Shown here in pieces: positions 26,148 through 34,932 of a stretch of 64,000 bases of DNA (position 1 is the stretch's first letter; the number at the start of each line of letters is the position of its first letter). Made by a program: the position numbers and the translations under genes. The notes beneath the pieces were generated by a model. The model did not search any database and was not told where the DNA came from. It was given only the letters and a program-made list of their open reading frames with translations. This stretch comes from Symbiodolus clandestinus (GTDB taxonomy: Bacteria; Pseudomonadota; Gammaproteobacteria; Enterobacterales; G038960095), in NCBI GenBank assembly GCA_038960095.1, contig CP152425.1:620001-684000 (forward strand), written 5' to 3'.

Positions 26148-26852
26148 ATGGGCCAGAAAGTCCATCCGGTTGGAATGCGACTGGGTATTGTTAAACCTTG
26201 GAACTCTACCTGGTATGCAAATAGTAAAGAGTTTGCTGATAACTTAGACAGCGATTTCAAGTTGCGCCAGTTTTTGAACAAAGAGCTAGCCAAAGCCTCT
26301 ATTTCGCGTATTGTTATTGAGCGGCCTGACAAAGCGATTCGAGTTACCATTTATACGGCACGCCCGGGAGTGGTGATCGGTAAAAAAGGTGAAGATATCG
26401 AAAAGCTTCGGCAGGCGATTACAGCTATTGCTAAGGTGCCGTCCCAAGTTAATATCTCTGAAGTTCGCAAACCAGAGCTTGATGCTAAATTGGTCGCTGA
26501 TAGCATCGCTTCTCAGCTTGAGAGACGTATCATGTTCCGCAGAGCGATGAAGCGCGCGGTGCAAAATGCTATGCGAGTAGGTGCTAAAGGGATTAGAGTC
26601 CAGGTGAGTGGCCGTTTAGGCGGCGCAGAAATTGCTCGGACTGAATGGTATCGAGAAGGGCGGGTTCCCTTGCATACATTACGGGCTGATATCGATTATA
26701 GCCTAAGTGAAGCGCATACTACGTATGGGGTTATTGGGGTTAAGGTGTGGATCTTCAAAGGGGAGATTCTAGATAGCAAGTCAGCTTTACTGCAAGCTGA
26801 AAAGCCAGTTGTACCAGCGCCCAATAAACAACATCGTAAAGGCCGTAAATAA
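26148..26852 (+). CDS. rpsC: 30S ribosomal protein uS3
   Basis: mRNA-entry protein with helicase activity. 234 residues, against 233 in E. coli. N-terminal GQKVHPVGMRLGIVKPWNST, KH domain with VVIGKKGEDIEKLRQAI, and the C-terminal domain RVQVSGRLGGAEIARTEWYR. The basic tail ends KQHRKGRK. Full length. Confidence 0.98.
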   Translation: MGQKVHPVGMRLGIVKPWNSTWYANSKEFADNLDSDFKLRQFLNKELAKASISRIVIERPDKAIRVTIYTARPGVVIGKKGEDIEKLRQAITAIAKVPSQVNISEVRKPELDAKLVADSIASQLERRIMFRRAMKRAVQNAMRVGAKGIRVQVSGRLGGAEIARTEWYREGRVPLHTLRADIDYSLSEAHTTYGVIGVKVWIFKGEILDSKSALLQAEKPVVPAPNKQHRKGRK

Positions 26853-26864
26853 GGAGCTTCTGGG

Positions 26865-27275
26865 ATGTTGCAACCAAAACGTACTAAATTCCGTAAAATG
26901 CACAAAGGTCGCAATCGAGGTCTAGCCAATGGCGTTGATGTGAGTTTTGGAACCTTTGGGCTTAAAGCGGTTGATCGAGGTCGTTTAACGGCACGACAAA
27001 TAGAATCGGCTCGCCGTGCTATGGTTCGGGCAATTAAACGTCAGGGAAAAATTTGGATTCGGGTTTTTCCGGATAAACCAATTACTAAAAAACCCTTAGA
27101 AGTTCGTATGGGAAAGGGTAAAGGTAGCGTTGAATATTGGGTCGCTTTAGTACAACCTGGAAAAGTCCTCTATGAAATTGGCGGTGTATCCGAAGAGTTG
27201 GTTCGAGAAGCATTCAGACTAGCAGCTGCTAAATTACCTATTAAGACTACATTCGTAACCAAGGCGGTGATGTGA
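26865..27275 (+). CDS. rplP: 50S ribosomal protein uL16
   Basis: Late-assembling 50S protein close to the A-site tRNA elbow. 136 residues, as in E. coli. MLQPKRTKFRKMHKGRNRGL, then RRAMVRAIKRQGKIWIRVFP and MGKGKGSVEYWVA, the loop whose arginine is hydroxylated in some enterobacteria. Its TGA shares a base with the rpmC ATG. Confidence 0.98.
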   Translation: MLQPKRTKFRKMHKGRNRGLANGVDVSFGTFGLKAVDRGRLTARQIESARRAMVRAIKRQGKIWIRVFPDKPITKKPLEVRMGKGKGSVEYWVALVQPGKVLYEIGGVSEELVREAFRLAAAKLPIKTTFVTKAVM

Positions 27276-27469
27276 TGAAAGCCAAGGTAATGCATGAGCA
27301 GAGTGCTGAGGCGCTTCAAGCTCAGTTACTAGAGCTACTGCGTGAGCAGTTTGCACTAAGGATGCAAAAGGCTTCTGGCCAATTGAAACAAACGCATCAA
27401 TTTAAAGAGCTAAGACGTAATATTGCCCGTATTAAAACGGTATTGACGCAGAAGAAGGGTGTATCATGA
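27275..27469 (+). CDS. rpmC: 50S ribosomal protein uL29
   Basis: Small helical hairpin protein near the tunnel exit. 64 residues from ATG 27275, which overlaps the rplP stop by one base; a GTG three bases earlier adds only one residue. LLREQFALRMQKASGQL is the family signature region. Coupled to rpsQ by a 4-base overlap. Confidence 0.97.
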   Translation: MKAKVMHEQSAEALQAQLLELLREQFALRMQKASGQLKQTHQFKELRRNIARIKTVLTQKKGVS

Positions 27470-27720
27470 GTGACAATAGTCGTACACTGCAGGGCAAGGT
27501 GATCAGCAATAAGATGCAAAAATCTATTGTTGTCGCTATTCAACGTAAAGTAAAGCATCCGTTATATGGTAAGTTCATTCAACGTACCACGAAGCTTCAA
27601 GCACATGATGAAGAAAATCTCTGTGCTATCGGTGATCTCGTTGAGATACGTCAATGTCGGCCCTTGTCGAAGAGAAAGTCTTGGGCATTGGTCAACATTG
27701 TAGAAAAAACGGCTCTGTAA
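27466..27720 (+). CDS. rpsQ: 30S ribosomal protein uS17
   Basis: Primary 16S-binding protein with an OB fold; last gene of the S10 operon. 84 residues, as in E. coli. LQGKVISNKMQKSIVVAI, then VKHPLYGKFIQRTTK and IRQCRPLSKRKSW. An 82-base gap separates it from rplN; in E. coli the spc promoter lies in this gap. Confidence 0.98.
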   Translation: MSDNSRTLQGKVISNKMQKSIVVAIQRKVKHPLYGKFIQRTTKLQAHDEENLCAIGDLVEIRQCRPLSKRKSWALVNIVEKTAL

Positions 27721-27802
27721 TTAAAACGAAACGAGACAATTTCATTTTTCGAGTAGGCGAGATGAAAGCAATCTTACTTATTGGCAAGCGCGGAGCGTTA
27801 AC

Positions 27803-28171
27803 ATGATCCAAGAACAGACGATGTTGACGGTGGCGGACAATTCTGGGGCACGTCGCGTCATGTGCATTAAGGTTCTCGGGGGTTCACGCCGTCGTTATGC
27901 AAGAGAAGGTAATGTTATTAAAATTACCGTTAAAGTAGCAATCCCCAAAGGCAAGGTTAAAAAGGGTGATGTTTTAGAAGCGGTCGTGGTGCGAACCCGA
28001 AAAGGCACCCGCCGCCCCGATGGCTCAATATTGCGTTTCGATAGTAATGCTTGTGTTTTATTGGCTAAGAATGGGCACCCGGTAGGCACTCGTATTTTTG
28101 GGCCGGTTGTTCGCGAACTGCGGTCAGAGAAATTTATGAAAATAGTCTCTTTGGCCCAAGAAGTATTGTAA
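27803..28171 (+). CDS. rplN: 50S ribosomal protein uL14
   Basis: Forms intersubunit bridges and is the docking site of RsfS. 122 residues, against 123 in E. coli. MIQEQTMLTVADNSGARRVM, IKITVKVAIPKGKVKKGDV and GTRIFGPVVRELR are the standard landmarks. First gene of the spc operon. Confidence 0.98.
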   Translation: MIQEQTMLTVADNSGARRVMCIKVLGGSRRRYAREGNVIKITVKVAIPKGKVKKGDVLEAVVVRTRKGTRRPDGSILRFDSNACVLLAKNGHPVGTRIFGPVVRELRSEKFMKIVSLAQEVL

Positions 28172-28182
28172 TGAGGTGAGGT

Positions 28183-28497
28183 ATGGCGGCCAAAATTCGT
28201 AGCAATGATGAAGTGGTTGTCTTAGCTGGAAAAGATAGAGGCAAGCGCGGTCGGGTTACCAAGGTATTACAAGCCGGGCGAGTGGTTGTTGAGAATATCA
28301 ATCTAGTTAAAAAACATCAAAAACCAGTTCCAGCTTTGGGATTGTCAGGGGGAATTACTGAACAAGAAGCTTCCTTGCATATTTCTAATGTTGCGCTGTT
28401 TAACTCAACGACCCATAAAGCGGATAGAGTCGGTTTTCGATTTGAGAATGGCAAAAAAGTTCGCTTCTTTAAGTCTACTGGCGAAACCATTAAATAA
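28183..28497 (+). CDS. rplX: 50S ribosomal protein uL24
   Basis: Assembly initiator with a KOW motif. 104 residues, the E. coli size. IRSNDEVVVLAGKDRGKRG is the KOW region and VVVENINLVKKHQKP follows. It starts 11 bases after rplN. Confidence 0.98.
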   Translation: MAAKIRSNDEVVVLAGKDRGKRGRVTKVLQAGRVVVENINLVKKHQKPVPALGLSGGITEQEASLHISNVALFNSTTHKADRVGFRFENGKKVRFFKSTGETIK

Positions 28498-28518
28498 CTA
28501 TTAACAGCGGAGTAACTC

Positions 28519-29058
28519 ATGGCGAAACTGCATGATTCTTACAAAGAACAGCTAGTCCAACAGCTCAAGCAGCGATTTGGCTATAAATCTGTCATGCAAG
28601 TCCCAAAAATTGTTAAAATTACCTTGAATATGGGAGTTGGCGAAGCGGTTGCTGACAAAAAGGTATTAGATCGTGCGGTTGCTAGTTTAGCAGCCATTTC
28701 CGGACAAAAACCGGTGGTAACTAAGGCACGTAAATCGGTAGCAGGTTTTAAAATTAGGCAAGGTTATCCGATTGGTTGTAAGGTCACTTTACGGGGCCAA
28801 TTGATGTGGGACTTCCTTGAACGATGCATTGATATCGCTATTCCGCGGATACGGGATTTCAGAGGATTCAGTACCAAATCTTTTGATGGTCGAGGTAATT
28901 ACAGTATTGGCATTCGTGAGCAGACTATTTTTCCTGAAATAGATTATGACAGCGTTGATAGTGTAAGAGGATTAGATATAACCATTACCACCACCGCTTC
29001 TACTAACGAAGAAGGCCATGCGTTATTAGCTGCCTTTAATTTTCCATTTCGTAAATAA
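28519..29058 (+). CDS. rplE: 50S ribosomal protein uL5
   Basis: Binds 5S rRNA in the central protuberance. 179 residues, as in E. coli. Conserved stretches are VPKIVKITLNMGVGEAVADK, KPVVTKARKSVAGFKIR and GRGNYSIGIREQTIFPEID. No irregularities. Confidence 0.98.
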   Translation: MAKLHDSYKEQLVQQLKQRFGYKSVMQVPKIVKITLNMGVGEAVADKKVLDRAVASLAAISGQKPVVTKARKSVAGFKIRQGYPIGCKVTLRGQLMWDFLERCIDIAIPRIRDFRGFSTKSFDGRGNYSIGIREQTIFPEIDYDSVDSVRGLDITITTTASTNEEGHALLAAFNFPFRK

Positions 29059-29073
29059 AGAAGGTAGTAACTC

Positions 29074-29379
29074 ATGGCTAAACAATCGATGAAAGCACGT
29101 GAGGTTAAGCGCGCTAAATTGGTTAAAAAATATTCGGTCAAACGTGCTGAACTCAAAGCAATTATCTCAGATAACAATGTTGGTGATGACCGTCGGTGGG
29201 ATGCGGTATTGAAGTTACAGCTATTGCCTCGTGACTCCAGTTCTTGCCGCCAACGCAATCGCTGCCGTCAAACAGGAAGACCACGGGCATTTTTGCGACA
29301 GTTTGGTTTATCACGCATTAAATTGCGTGAAGCCGCCATGCGCGGTGAGATACCTGGTTTAAGCAAGGCAAGCTGGTAA
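29074..29379 (+). CDS. rpsN: 30S ribosomal protein uS14, zinc-free form
   Basis: 30S head protein. 101 residues, the long zinc-independent type, without the CxxC pairs of the short form. MAKQSMKAREVKRAKLV, LPRDSSSCRQRNRCRQTGRP and the C-terminal REAAMRGEIPGLSKASW match E. coli almost exactly. Confidence 0.98.
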   Translation: MAKQSMKAREVKRAKLVKKYSVKRAELKAIISDNNVGDDRRWDAVLKLQLLPRDSSSCRQRNRCRQTGRPRAFLRQFGLSRIKLREAAMRGEIPGLSKASW

Positions 29380-29412
29380 GACTACTGCTGCTATCATGGG
29401 AGCTAATGAATA

Positions 29413-29805
29413 ATGAGTATGCAAGATCCGATTGCCGATATGTTGACCCGTCTGCGTAACGGACAATCTGCCAATAAGACCACCGTAGTTATGCCCTCTT
29501 CTAAACTTAAGGTTGCTATCGCTAATGTTTTGAAAAAAGAGGGTTATATTAAAGATTTTGTGATAATGGGAACGATAAAGCCATTATTGGAAATTACCTT
29601 GAAATATTTCCAAGGACAACCGGTACTCGAAACTATTCAGCGAGTCAGTCGCCCAGGATTGCGTATCTATAAAAACAGCAAGGAGTTGCCAAAAGTGATG
29701 GGGGGATTAGGCATTGCTGTCGTCTCAACCTCTAAAGGAATCATGACTGATCGTGCAGCACGCCAAGCCCGTTTAGGCGGTGAAATTGTCTGTTACGTCG
29801 CCTAA
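29413..29805 (+). CDS. rpsH: 30S ribosomal protein uS8
   Basis: Primary 16S-binding protein and, in E. coli, the translational repressor of the spc operon through a site at the start of rplE. 130 residues, as in E. coli. MSMQDPIADMLTRLRNGQ and the C-terminal STSKGIMTDRAARQARLGGE are diagnostic. Confidence 0.98.
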   Translation: MSMQDPIADMLTRLRNGQSANKTTVVMPSSKLKVAIANVLKKEGYIKDFVIMGTIKPLLEITLKYFQGQPVLETIQRVSRPGLRIYKNSKELPKVMGGLGIAVVSTSKGIMTDRAARQARLGGEIVCYVA

Positions 29806-29818
29806 GGGAGAATCAAGA

Positions 29819-30355
29819 ATGTCTCGTATTGCTAAGGTGCCAGTGACTCTCTTACCGGATGTTTCGGTCGCATTCACTGAGAAACTCATTACAATAACTG
29901 GAAAGCTAGGATCGCTGGCAACAAACTTACATCAAGCAGTAAAAGTTGATCAGTATGGTGAAGAACTTCATTTTTCTCTTTATGAAGGGCATGCCAGAGG
30001 AGATAAGGCTCAATTAGGAACCGCACGTGCTTTGATATACAACATGGTTGTTGGTGTTAGCCAGGGTTTTAGCAGAAAATTGCAACTGGTCGGTGTCGGT
30101 TATCGTGCCCAAATGGAGGGGAATACGATTGTTTTACATTTGGGCTTTTCAAATCCTGTTAGACATCAGTTGCCTCAAGGAATTACCGCAGAGATACCAG
30201 CTGCCGCGGAGATTTTGGTTAAAGGAATTGATAAGCAATTGGTTAACCAAGTTGCGGCTGTTTTGCGCGGATACCGCTCTCCAGAGCCTTATAAAGGTAA
30301 GGGAGTTCGGTATGCCAATGAAACGGTACGACTCAAAGAAGCTAAGAAAAAGTAG
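29819..30355 (+). CDS. rplF: 50S ribosomal protein uL6
   Basis: Near the factor-binding site; two related beta-alpha domains. 178 residues from ATG 29819 (MSRIAKVPVTLLPD), 13 bases after the rpsH stop. The frame is open further upstream, but a start there would run into rpsH. KLQLVGVGYRAQMEGN and PEPYKGKGVRYANETV are the usual signatures. Confidence 0.97.
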   Translation: MSRIAKVPVTLLPDVSVAFTEKLITITGKLGSLATNLHQAVKVDQYGEELHFSLYEGHARGDKAQLGTARALIYNMVVGVSQGFSRKLQLVGVGYRAQMEGNTIVLHLGFSNPVRHQLPQGITAEIPAAAEILVKGIDKQLVNQVAAVLRGYRSPEPYKGKGVRYANETVRLKEAKKK

Positions 30356-30364
30356 GGTAATGCC

Positions 30365-30718
30365 ATGAATAAACAAGCTGCTCGACTTCGTCGAGCAACG
30401 CGTACACGTTGTACCATAAAAAGGTTATCAGCGGTTCGCTTGCTGGTACATCGCACCCCTCGTCATATTTATGCACAGGTGATTGCTGCAAATGGTACTT
30501 CAGTGATAGCGACCGCCTCTACTGTGGAAAAGTCACTAAAGACGCAGCTGGGGTATACAGGGAACAAACAGGCAGCCATGCTAATAGGGCGTTCAATTGC
30601 TGAGCGTGCATTAGCTAAAGGGGTTAAGCAGGTGGCATTTGATCGTTCTGGTTTTCAATACCATGGACGTATTCAATCGTTAGCGGAAGCGGCTAGAGAA
30701 GCCGGCCTGGATTTTTAA
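30365..30718 (+). CDS. rplR: 50S ribosomal protein uL18
   Basis: 5S rRNA-binding protein. 117 residues, as in E. coli. The basic N-terminus MNKQAARLRRATRTRCTIK and the end FDRSGFQYHGRIQSLAEAAREAGLDF are typical of the family. Confidence 0.98.
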   Translation: MNKQAARLRRATRTRCTIKRLSAVRLLVHRTPRHIYAQVIAANGTSVIATASTVEKSLKTQLGYTGNKQAAMLIGRSIAERALAKGVKQVAFDRSGFQYHGRIQSLAEAAREAGLDF

Positions 30719-30734
30719 AACGTAGAGAAATAAC

Positions 30735-31235
30735 ATGGCACGTATCGAAAAGCAAGTGGGCGAACTACAAGAAAAACTGGTAACGGTTAATCGTGTCTCT
30801 AAAACAGTCAAAGGTGGCCGTATTTTTAGTTTTGCTGCATTGACAGTTGTTGGAGACGGAAGTGGTCGAGTCGGTTTTGGTTATGGTAAAGCCCGGGAAG
30901 TTCCAGCTGCAATCCAAAAAGCGATGGAAAAAGCTCGGCGAAATATGCTACAGGTTTCGCTAAATAATGGCACCCTACAGCACCCAATTAAAGGGAGTCA
31001 TACGGGTTCGCAGGTATTTATGCAACCTGCTTCTGAAGGTACGGGTATTATTGCTGGTGGTGCAATGCGTTCACTCTTGGAAGTGGCGGGTGTCCATAAC
31101 GTATTAGCAAAGGTTTATGGCTCTACCAATGCTGTTAATGTAGTTAGAGCTACAGTAGATGCCTTAAAAAAGATGAGATCTCCGGAGCAGGTGGCTGCAA
31201 AACGGGGTAAAACCGTCGAAGAAATTTTAGGATAA
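30735..31235 (+). CDS. rpsE: 30S ribosomal protein uS5
   Basis: Fidelity and mRNA-helicase protein. 166 residues, against 167 in E. coli. TVKGGRIFSFAALTVVGDG and the following VGFGYGKAREVPAAI region, then AGGAMRSLLEVAGVHNV. In E. coli RimJ acetylates its N-terminal alanine; rimJ is broken in this window at 43.8 kb, so that modification is probably missing. Confidence 0.98.
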   Translation: MARIEKQVGELQEKLVTVNRVSKTVKGGRIFSFAALTVVGDGSGRVGFGYGKAREVPAAIQKAMEKARRNMLQVSLNNGTLQHPIKGSHTGSQVFMQPASEGTGIIAGGAMRSLLEVAGVHNVLAKVYGSTNAVNVVRATVDALKKMRSPEQVAAKRGKTVEEILG

Positions 31236-31240
31236 TTGCC

Positions 31241-31441
31241 ATGAAAACTCGGCTGTTCATCACCCAGATAAAAAGTTCTATTGGATATCTACCTAAACAT
31301 CGAGCCACTTTAAAGAGTTTAGGGTTGCGAAAAATTAACCATACCGTAGTGCATGCCGCCACTCCTGATATACGAGGTAAGGTAAAGCAAATATCCTATA
31401 TGGTTAATGTTGTAGAGGAGTCAGTGGATGCGATTAAATAG
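31241..31441 (+). CDS. rpmD: 50S ribosomal protein uL30
   Basis: Small 50S protein. 66 residues, against 59 in E. coli. ITQIKSSIGYLPKHRATLKS and GLRKINHTVV are standard. The C-terminus runs seven residues further (SVDAIK) and overlaps the start of rplO by 14 bases, which suggests translational coupling or a drifted stop codon. Confidence 0.96.
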   Translation: MKTRLFITQIKSSIGYLPKHRATLKSLGLRKINHTVVHAATPDIRGKVKQISYMVNVVEESVDAIK

Positions 31442-31862
31442 TCTCTCTCCAGCGTTCGGCGCTAAGCAAGCCCCTAAGCGTTTAGGGCGAGGTATCGGAT
31501 CAGGGTTAGGAAAAACCGGTGGCAGAGGTCATAAAGGACAGAAGGCTCGGTCTGGCGGTAAAGTTCGCCGAGGCTTCGAGGGCGGACAAACTCCGATGCA
31601 TCGTCGTCTGCCTAAATTCGGTTTTACTTCGAAAAAGGCGTTGTTTACTGCGGAAATTCGCTTGTCCAATTTAAACCGATTAACGGATAGCATTATCGAT
31701 CTAGACAGTTTAAAAGCTGCCAATTTGGTTAATCATCAGATTAAAACAGTAAAGATCATTGACTCAGGTTCCATTGAGCGAACCGTTACGTTGCGCGGCT
31801 TACGGCTGACCAAGGGGGCCAAAGCGGCAATTGAAGCTGCTGGTGGGAAGGTAGAAGAGTAG
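31428..31862 (+). CDS. rplO: 50S ribosomal protein uL15
   Basis: Late-assembling 50S protein. 144 residues, as in E. coli. The start MRLNSLSPAFGAKQAPKRLG and the glycine-rich GRGIGSGLGKTGGRGHKGQK are family hallmarks, followed by RRGFEGGQTPMHRRLPKFGF. The start lies inside rpmD. Confidence 0.98.
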   Translation: MRLNSLSPAFGAKQAPKRLGRGIGSGLGKTGGRGHKGQKARSGGKVRRGFEGGQTPMHRRLPKFGFTSKKALFTAEIRLSNLNRLTDSIIDLDSLKAANLVNHQIKTVKIIDSGSIERTVTLRGLRLTKGAKAAIEAAGGKVEE

Positions 31863-31872
31863 GATAATCAGC

Positions 31873-33165
31873 ATGAAAACACTAGGGGTTGCTCGGCCAC
31901 AAAAGCATGTCCAAGATCTGCTATATCGTTTGCTATCTGTATTTGGCATGCTAGTTGTATTCCGTGCGGGTTCATTTATTCCGGTCCCTGGTGTTAATGC
32001 CGCTGTTCTCTCCTCATTAGTTGAACAACAACGCGGCACCATTGTTGAAATGTTTAACATGTTTTCTGGCGGTGCTTTGAGGCAAGCTTCCATTTTTTCA
32101 TTAGGGATTATGCCTTATATTTCTGCATCCATTGTTGTGCAGCTATTAACCGTAGTACACCCCGCATTAATAGAATTGAAAAAAGAGGGCGAGTCTGGAC
32201 GGCGTAAAATTAATCAGTATACGCGCTACGGTGCTTTCGTTTTAGCGCTATTTAATGCAGTAGGGATTACTATTGGTTTGCCAAGAATTGTCCCTGGTTT
32301 AGTTGTTAATCCCACCTTTAGCTTTTATTTTGTGGCAACGATTAGTTTAGTCACAGGGACCATGCTATTGATGTGGCTGGGCGAACAAATTACCGAAAAA
32401 AACGTTGGGAATGGGATTTCATTGATTATTTTCACTGGAATTGTAGCAAATTTGCCGCCCACCATCATACAGACTGTAGAAAAAGCTCGTCAAGGCGATG
32501 TTAGTATCATGCTGTTGTTAATAGTGGCTATTTTCATGTTGTTAATTACTAGCTTCGTGGTATTTATTGAGCAAGGAAATCGCCATATTACCGTTCATCA
32601 CCCTAAGCAACAGCAGGGTAGGCGTGAATCCCTAGCTCGTAACACTCTATTGCCGCTTAAGGTAAACATGGCGGGAGTGATTCCAGCAATTTTTGCCTCT
32701 AGTTTAATTTTGTTTCCTGCTACTTTGGCAAAATGGTTTAGCAGTGGCACTCGTTTTCAGTGGTTGTTTCAGCTATCCGAGATGCTACAACCTGGAAGAC
32801 CGCTGTATGTAATGTTGTATGCTTCTGCAATTATATTTTTTAGCTTTTTTTATACTGCTTTGGTGTTTAATCCTAGGGAAATGGCTAATGATTTAAAAAA
32901 ACAGGGTGGGCTTATTTTAGGTATACGTCCTGGTGAGCAAACGGCACGCTACATTGATAAAATCATGACACGGTTGACGTTGGTTGGGGCAGTTTATATT
33001 AGTTTTATCTGTTTAATTCCTGAGTTTTTTATCCTTTATAAAAAAGTTCCTTTTTATTTTGGAGGAACTTCTTTGTTAATTGTTGTTGTGGTAATTATGG
33101 AATTTATTGGACAAATTCAGACCCAACTGATGAATTATCAATATACATCAATGATGAAAAAGTAG
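31873..33165 (+). CDS. secY: Preprotein translocase subunit SecY
   Basis: Central pore of the Sec translocon in the inner membrane, acting with SecE, SecG and SecA. 430 residues, against 443 in E. coli, with ten transmembrane helices. Landmarks: the plug region after RAGSFIPVPGVN, GIMPYISASIVVQLLTV (helix 2), the SecA/ribosome-contact loops around GESGRRKINQYTRYG and PGEQTARYIDKIMTRLT. It starts 11 bases after rplO, its normal place in the spc operon. Confidence 0.98.
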   Translation: MKTLGVARPQKHVQDLLYRLLSVFGMLVVFRAGSFIPVPGVNAAVLSSLVEQQRGTIVEMFNMFSGGALRQASIFSLGIMPYISASIVVQLLTVVHPALIELKKEGESGRRKINQYTRYGAFVLALFNAVGITIGLPRIVPGLVVNPTFSFYFVATISLVTGTMLLMWLGEQITEKNVGNGISLIIFTGIVANLPPTIIQTVEKARQGDVSIMLLLIVAIFMLLITSFVVFIEQGNRHITVHHPKQQQGRRESLARNTLLPLKVNMAGVIPAIFASSLILFPATLAKWFSSGTRFQWLFQLSEMLQPGRPLYVMLYASAIIFFSFFYTALVFNPREMANDLKKQGGLILGIRPGEQTARYIDKIMTRLTLVGAVYISFICLIPEFFILYKKVPFYFGGTSLLIVVVVIMEFIGQIQTQLMNYQYTSMMKK

Positions 33166-33231
33166 GCAATAGAGTAAGTTATTGACCATAGCGCTATTAG
33201 GGAAACCTAGATAGTATTTGAGGATAAAATC

Positions 33232-33345
33232 ATGAAAGTACGTGCTTCAGTAAAAAAAATGTGTCGTTATTGTAAGGTAATTAAGCGGCATGGCACGGTT
33301 CGAATCATTTGCGAAGTGCCTAAGCATAAGCAGCGGCAGGGATAG
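33232..33345 (+). CDS. rpmJ: 50S ribosomal protein bL36, zinc-binding form
   Basis: Read directly between secY and rpsM: 37 residues beginning MKVRASVKKMCRYCKVIK. Three Cys (positions 11, 14 and 27) and a following His form the zinc site, so this is the zinc-containing version. One residue shorter than in E. coli. Last gene of the spc operon; GAGG precedes its ATG. Confidence 0.96.
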   Translation: MKVRASVKKMCRYCKVIKRHGTVRIICEVPKHKQRQG

Positions 33346-33486
33346 TTTAGACGTTTTTACTTGCAAATTGACTGATGATCTGCTAGATTTCTCGGTCGAT
33401 TTTTAATCGGTAAGTAGCACAGGACTGAGATCTTAAGACGGGCTTTTCAGGCAGGTGTTGCTTTAATAAAACCATAGGAGTGCGTA

Positions 33487-33843
33487 GTGGCCCGTATAGC
33501 AGGCATTAACATTCCTGATCAAAAGCATGCCTTAATCGCTTTAACAGCGGTTTATGGTATAGGCGTCAGCCGATCTCGTAAAATTTTGAGTGAGACCGGC
33601 GTTTCAACGCACGCTAAGATCAGTGAGTTATCTGAAGAGCAGATTGATAAATTGCGGTCTGCAGTAGCACAGTATACTGTCGAAGGCGATCTACGTCGGC
33701 AAGTTACCTTGAGTATTAAACGGTTGATGGATTTGGGTTGTTATCGTGGTTTGCGACACCGTCGCGGTCTACCCGTTCGTGGACAAAGAACAAAGACTAA
33801 TGCGCGGACCCGTAAAGGCCCACGTAAAGTCATTAAAAAGTGA
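33487..33843 (+). CDS. rpsM: 30S ribosomal protein uS13
   Basis: 30S head protein that forms bridges to the 50S. 118 residues, as in E. coli. Starts at GTG behind AGGAG, giving ARIAGINIPDQKHALIALT. RHRRGLPVRGQRTKTNARTR is the P-site tail region. First gene of the alpha operon. The 140-base gap after rpmJ probably carries the leader where S4 represses the operon in E. coli. Confidence 0.98.
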   Translation: MARIAGINIPDQKHALIALTAVYGIGVSRSRKILSETGVSTHAKISELSEEQIDKLRSAVAQYTVEGDLRRQVTLSIKRLMDLGCYRGLRHRRGLPVRGQRTKTNARTRKGPRKVIKK

Positions 33844-33859
33844 TAAGGGCGATTGAATA

Positions 33860-34249
33860 ATGGCAAAAGTCCCTGTTCGTACCCGTAGACGGGTAAAATA
33901 TCAAATTACTGATGGCATGGCACATATCCACGCTTCATTTAATAACACAATTGTGACGATTACTGATCATCAGGGAAATGCTTTGGCTTGGGCTACTGCG
34001 GGTGGATCAGGTTTCCGTGGCTCGAGAAAATCAACTCCTTTTGCCGCACAAGTAGCTGCTGAGCGCTGTGCAGAAATGGCTAAGGAATTTGGCATGAAAA
34101 ATCTAGAGGTCATGTTGAATGGTCCTGGACCAGGCCGAGAACCCTCAATCCGTGCTTTGAATGCAGCTGGATTTCGAATTACTAATATCACCGACGTGAC
34201 ACCTATTCCGCATAATGGGTGTCGCCCGCCTAAAAAGCGCCGCGTGTAA
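33860..34249 (+). CDS. rpsK: 30S ribosomal protein uS11
   Basis: Platform protein next to the mRNA exit. 129 residues, as in E. coli. IHASFNNTIVTITDHQGNAL and the C-terminal DVTPIPHNGCRPPKKRRV contain the conserved Asn-Gly that forms isoaspartate. No irregularities. Confidence 0.98.
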   Translation: MAKVPVRTRRRVKYQITDGMAHIHASFNNTIVTITDHQGNALAWATAGGSGFRGSRKSTPFAAQVAAERCAEMAKEFGMKNLEVMLNGPGPGREPSIRALNAAGFRITNITDVTPIPHNGCRPPKKRRV

Positions 34250-34281
34250 TGTTGCTGTGGGCATGAAGTTGGAGAAGCAAA

Positions 34282-34902
34282 ATGGCTAGATATTTGGGCC
34301 CTAAGCTCAAGTTAAGTCGCCGTGAAGGTACGGATCTGTTCCTATTATCTGGGGTTCGACCTTTAGAGAGCAAATGTAAAGCAGAGGTTCCGCCAGGGCA
34401 GCACGGTGCTCGTAAGCCAAGATTGTCTGACTATGGTGTTCAGCTGCGTGAAAAGCAGAAAGTTCGCCGGATGTATGGTTTATTGGAACGTCAATTTCGA
34501 AACTACTATAAAAAAGCGACTCACTTAAAAGGAAATACGGGTGAAACCTTACTGCTATTATTAGAGAGTCGGTTAGATAACGTCGTTTACCGAATGGGAT
34601 TTGGTGCAACTCGTGCAGAGGCACGACAATTAGTTAGCCATAAATCGATATTAGTGAATGATAAGGTTGTGAACATCGCTTCTTATCAGGTTTGTGCTGA
34701 TGATGTAGTAAAAATTCGAGAAAAGGCTAAAAAGCAGCACCGTATCAAAGCAGCTTTAGAATTAGCAGAGCAGCGAGAAAAGCCAGTTTGGTTGGAAATC
34801 GATATCAACAAAATGGAAGGAGTGTTTAAACGCTTACCTGAGCGCTCCGATCTCTCTGCGGATATTAATGAGCACTTGATAGTTGAACTCTACTCTAAGT
34901 AG
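34282..34902 (+). CDS. rpsD: 30S ribosomal protein uS4
   Basis: 16S assembly initiator; in E. coli it represses the alpha operon and acts in rrn antitermination. 206 residues, as in E. coli. MARYLGPKLKLSRREGTDL, then PGQHGARKPRLSDYGVQLRE and the S4 domain with RLDNVVYRMGFGATRAEARQ. Confidence 0.98.
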   Translation: MARYLGPKLKLSRREGTDLFLLSGVRPLESKCKAEVPPGQHGARKPRLSDYGVQLREKQKVRRMYGLLERQFRNYYKKATHLKGNTGETLLLLLESRLDNVVYRMGFGATRAEARQLVSHKSILVNDKVVNIASYQVCADDVVKIREKAKKQHRIKAALELAEQREKPVWLEIDINKMEGVFKRLPERSDLSADINEHLIVELYSK

Positions 34903-34932
34903 AGTAACTAGCTAAAGTTTAGAGGGGATACA

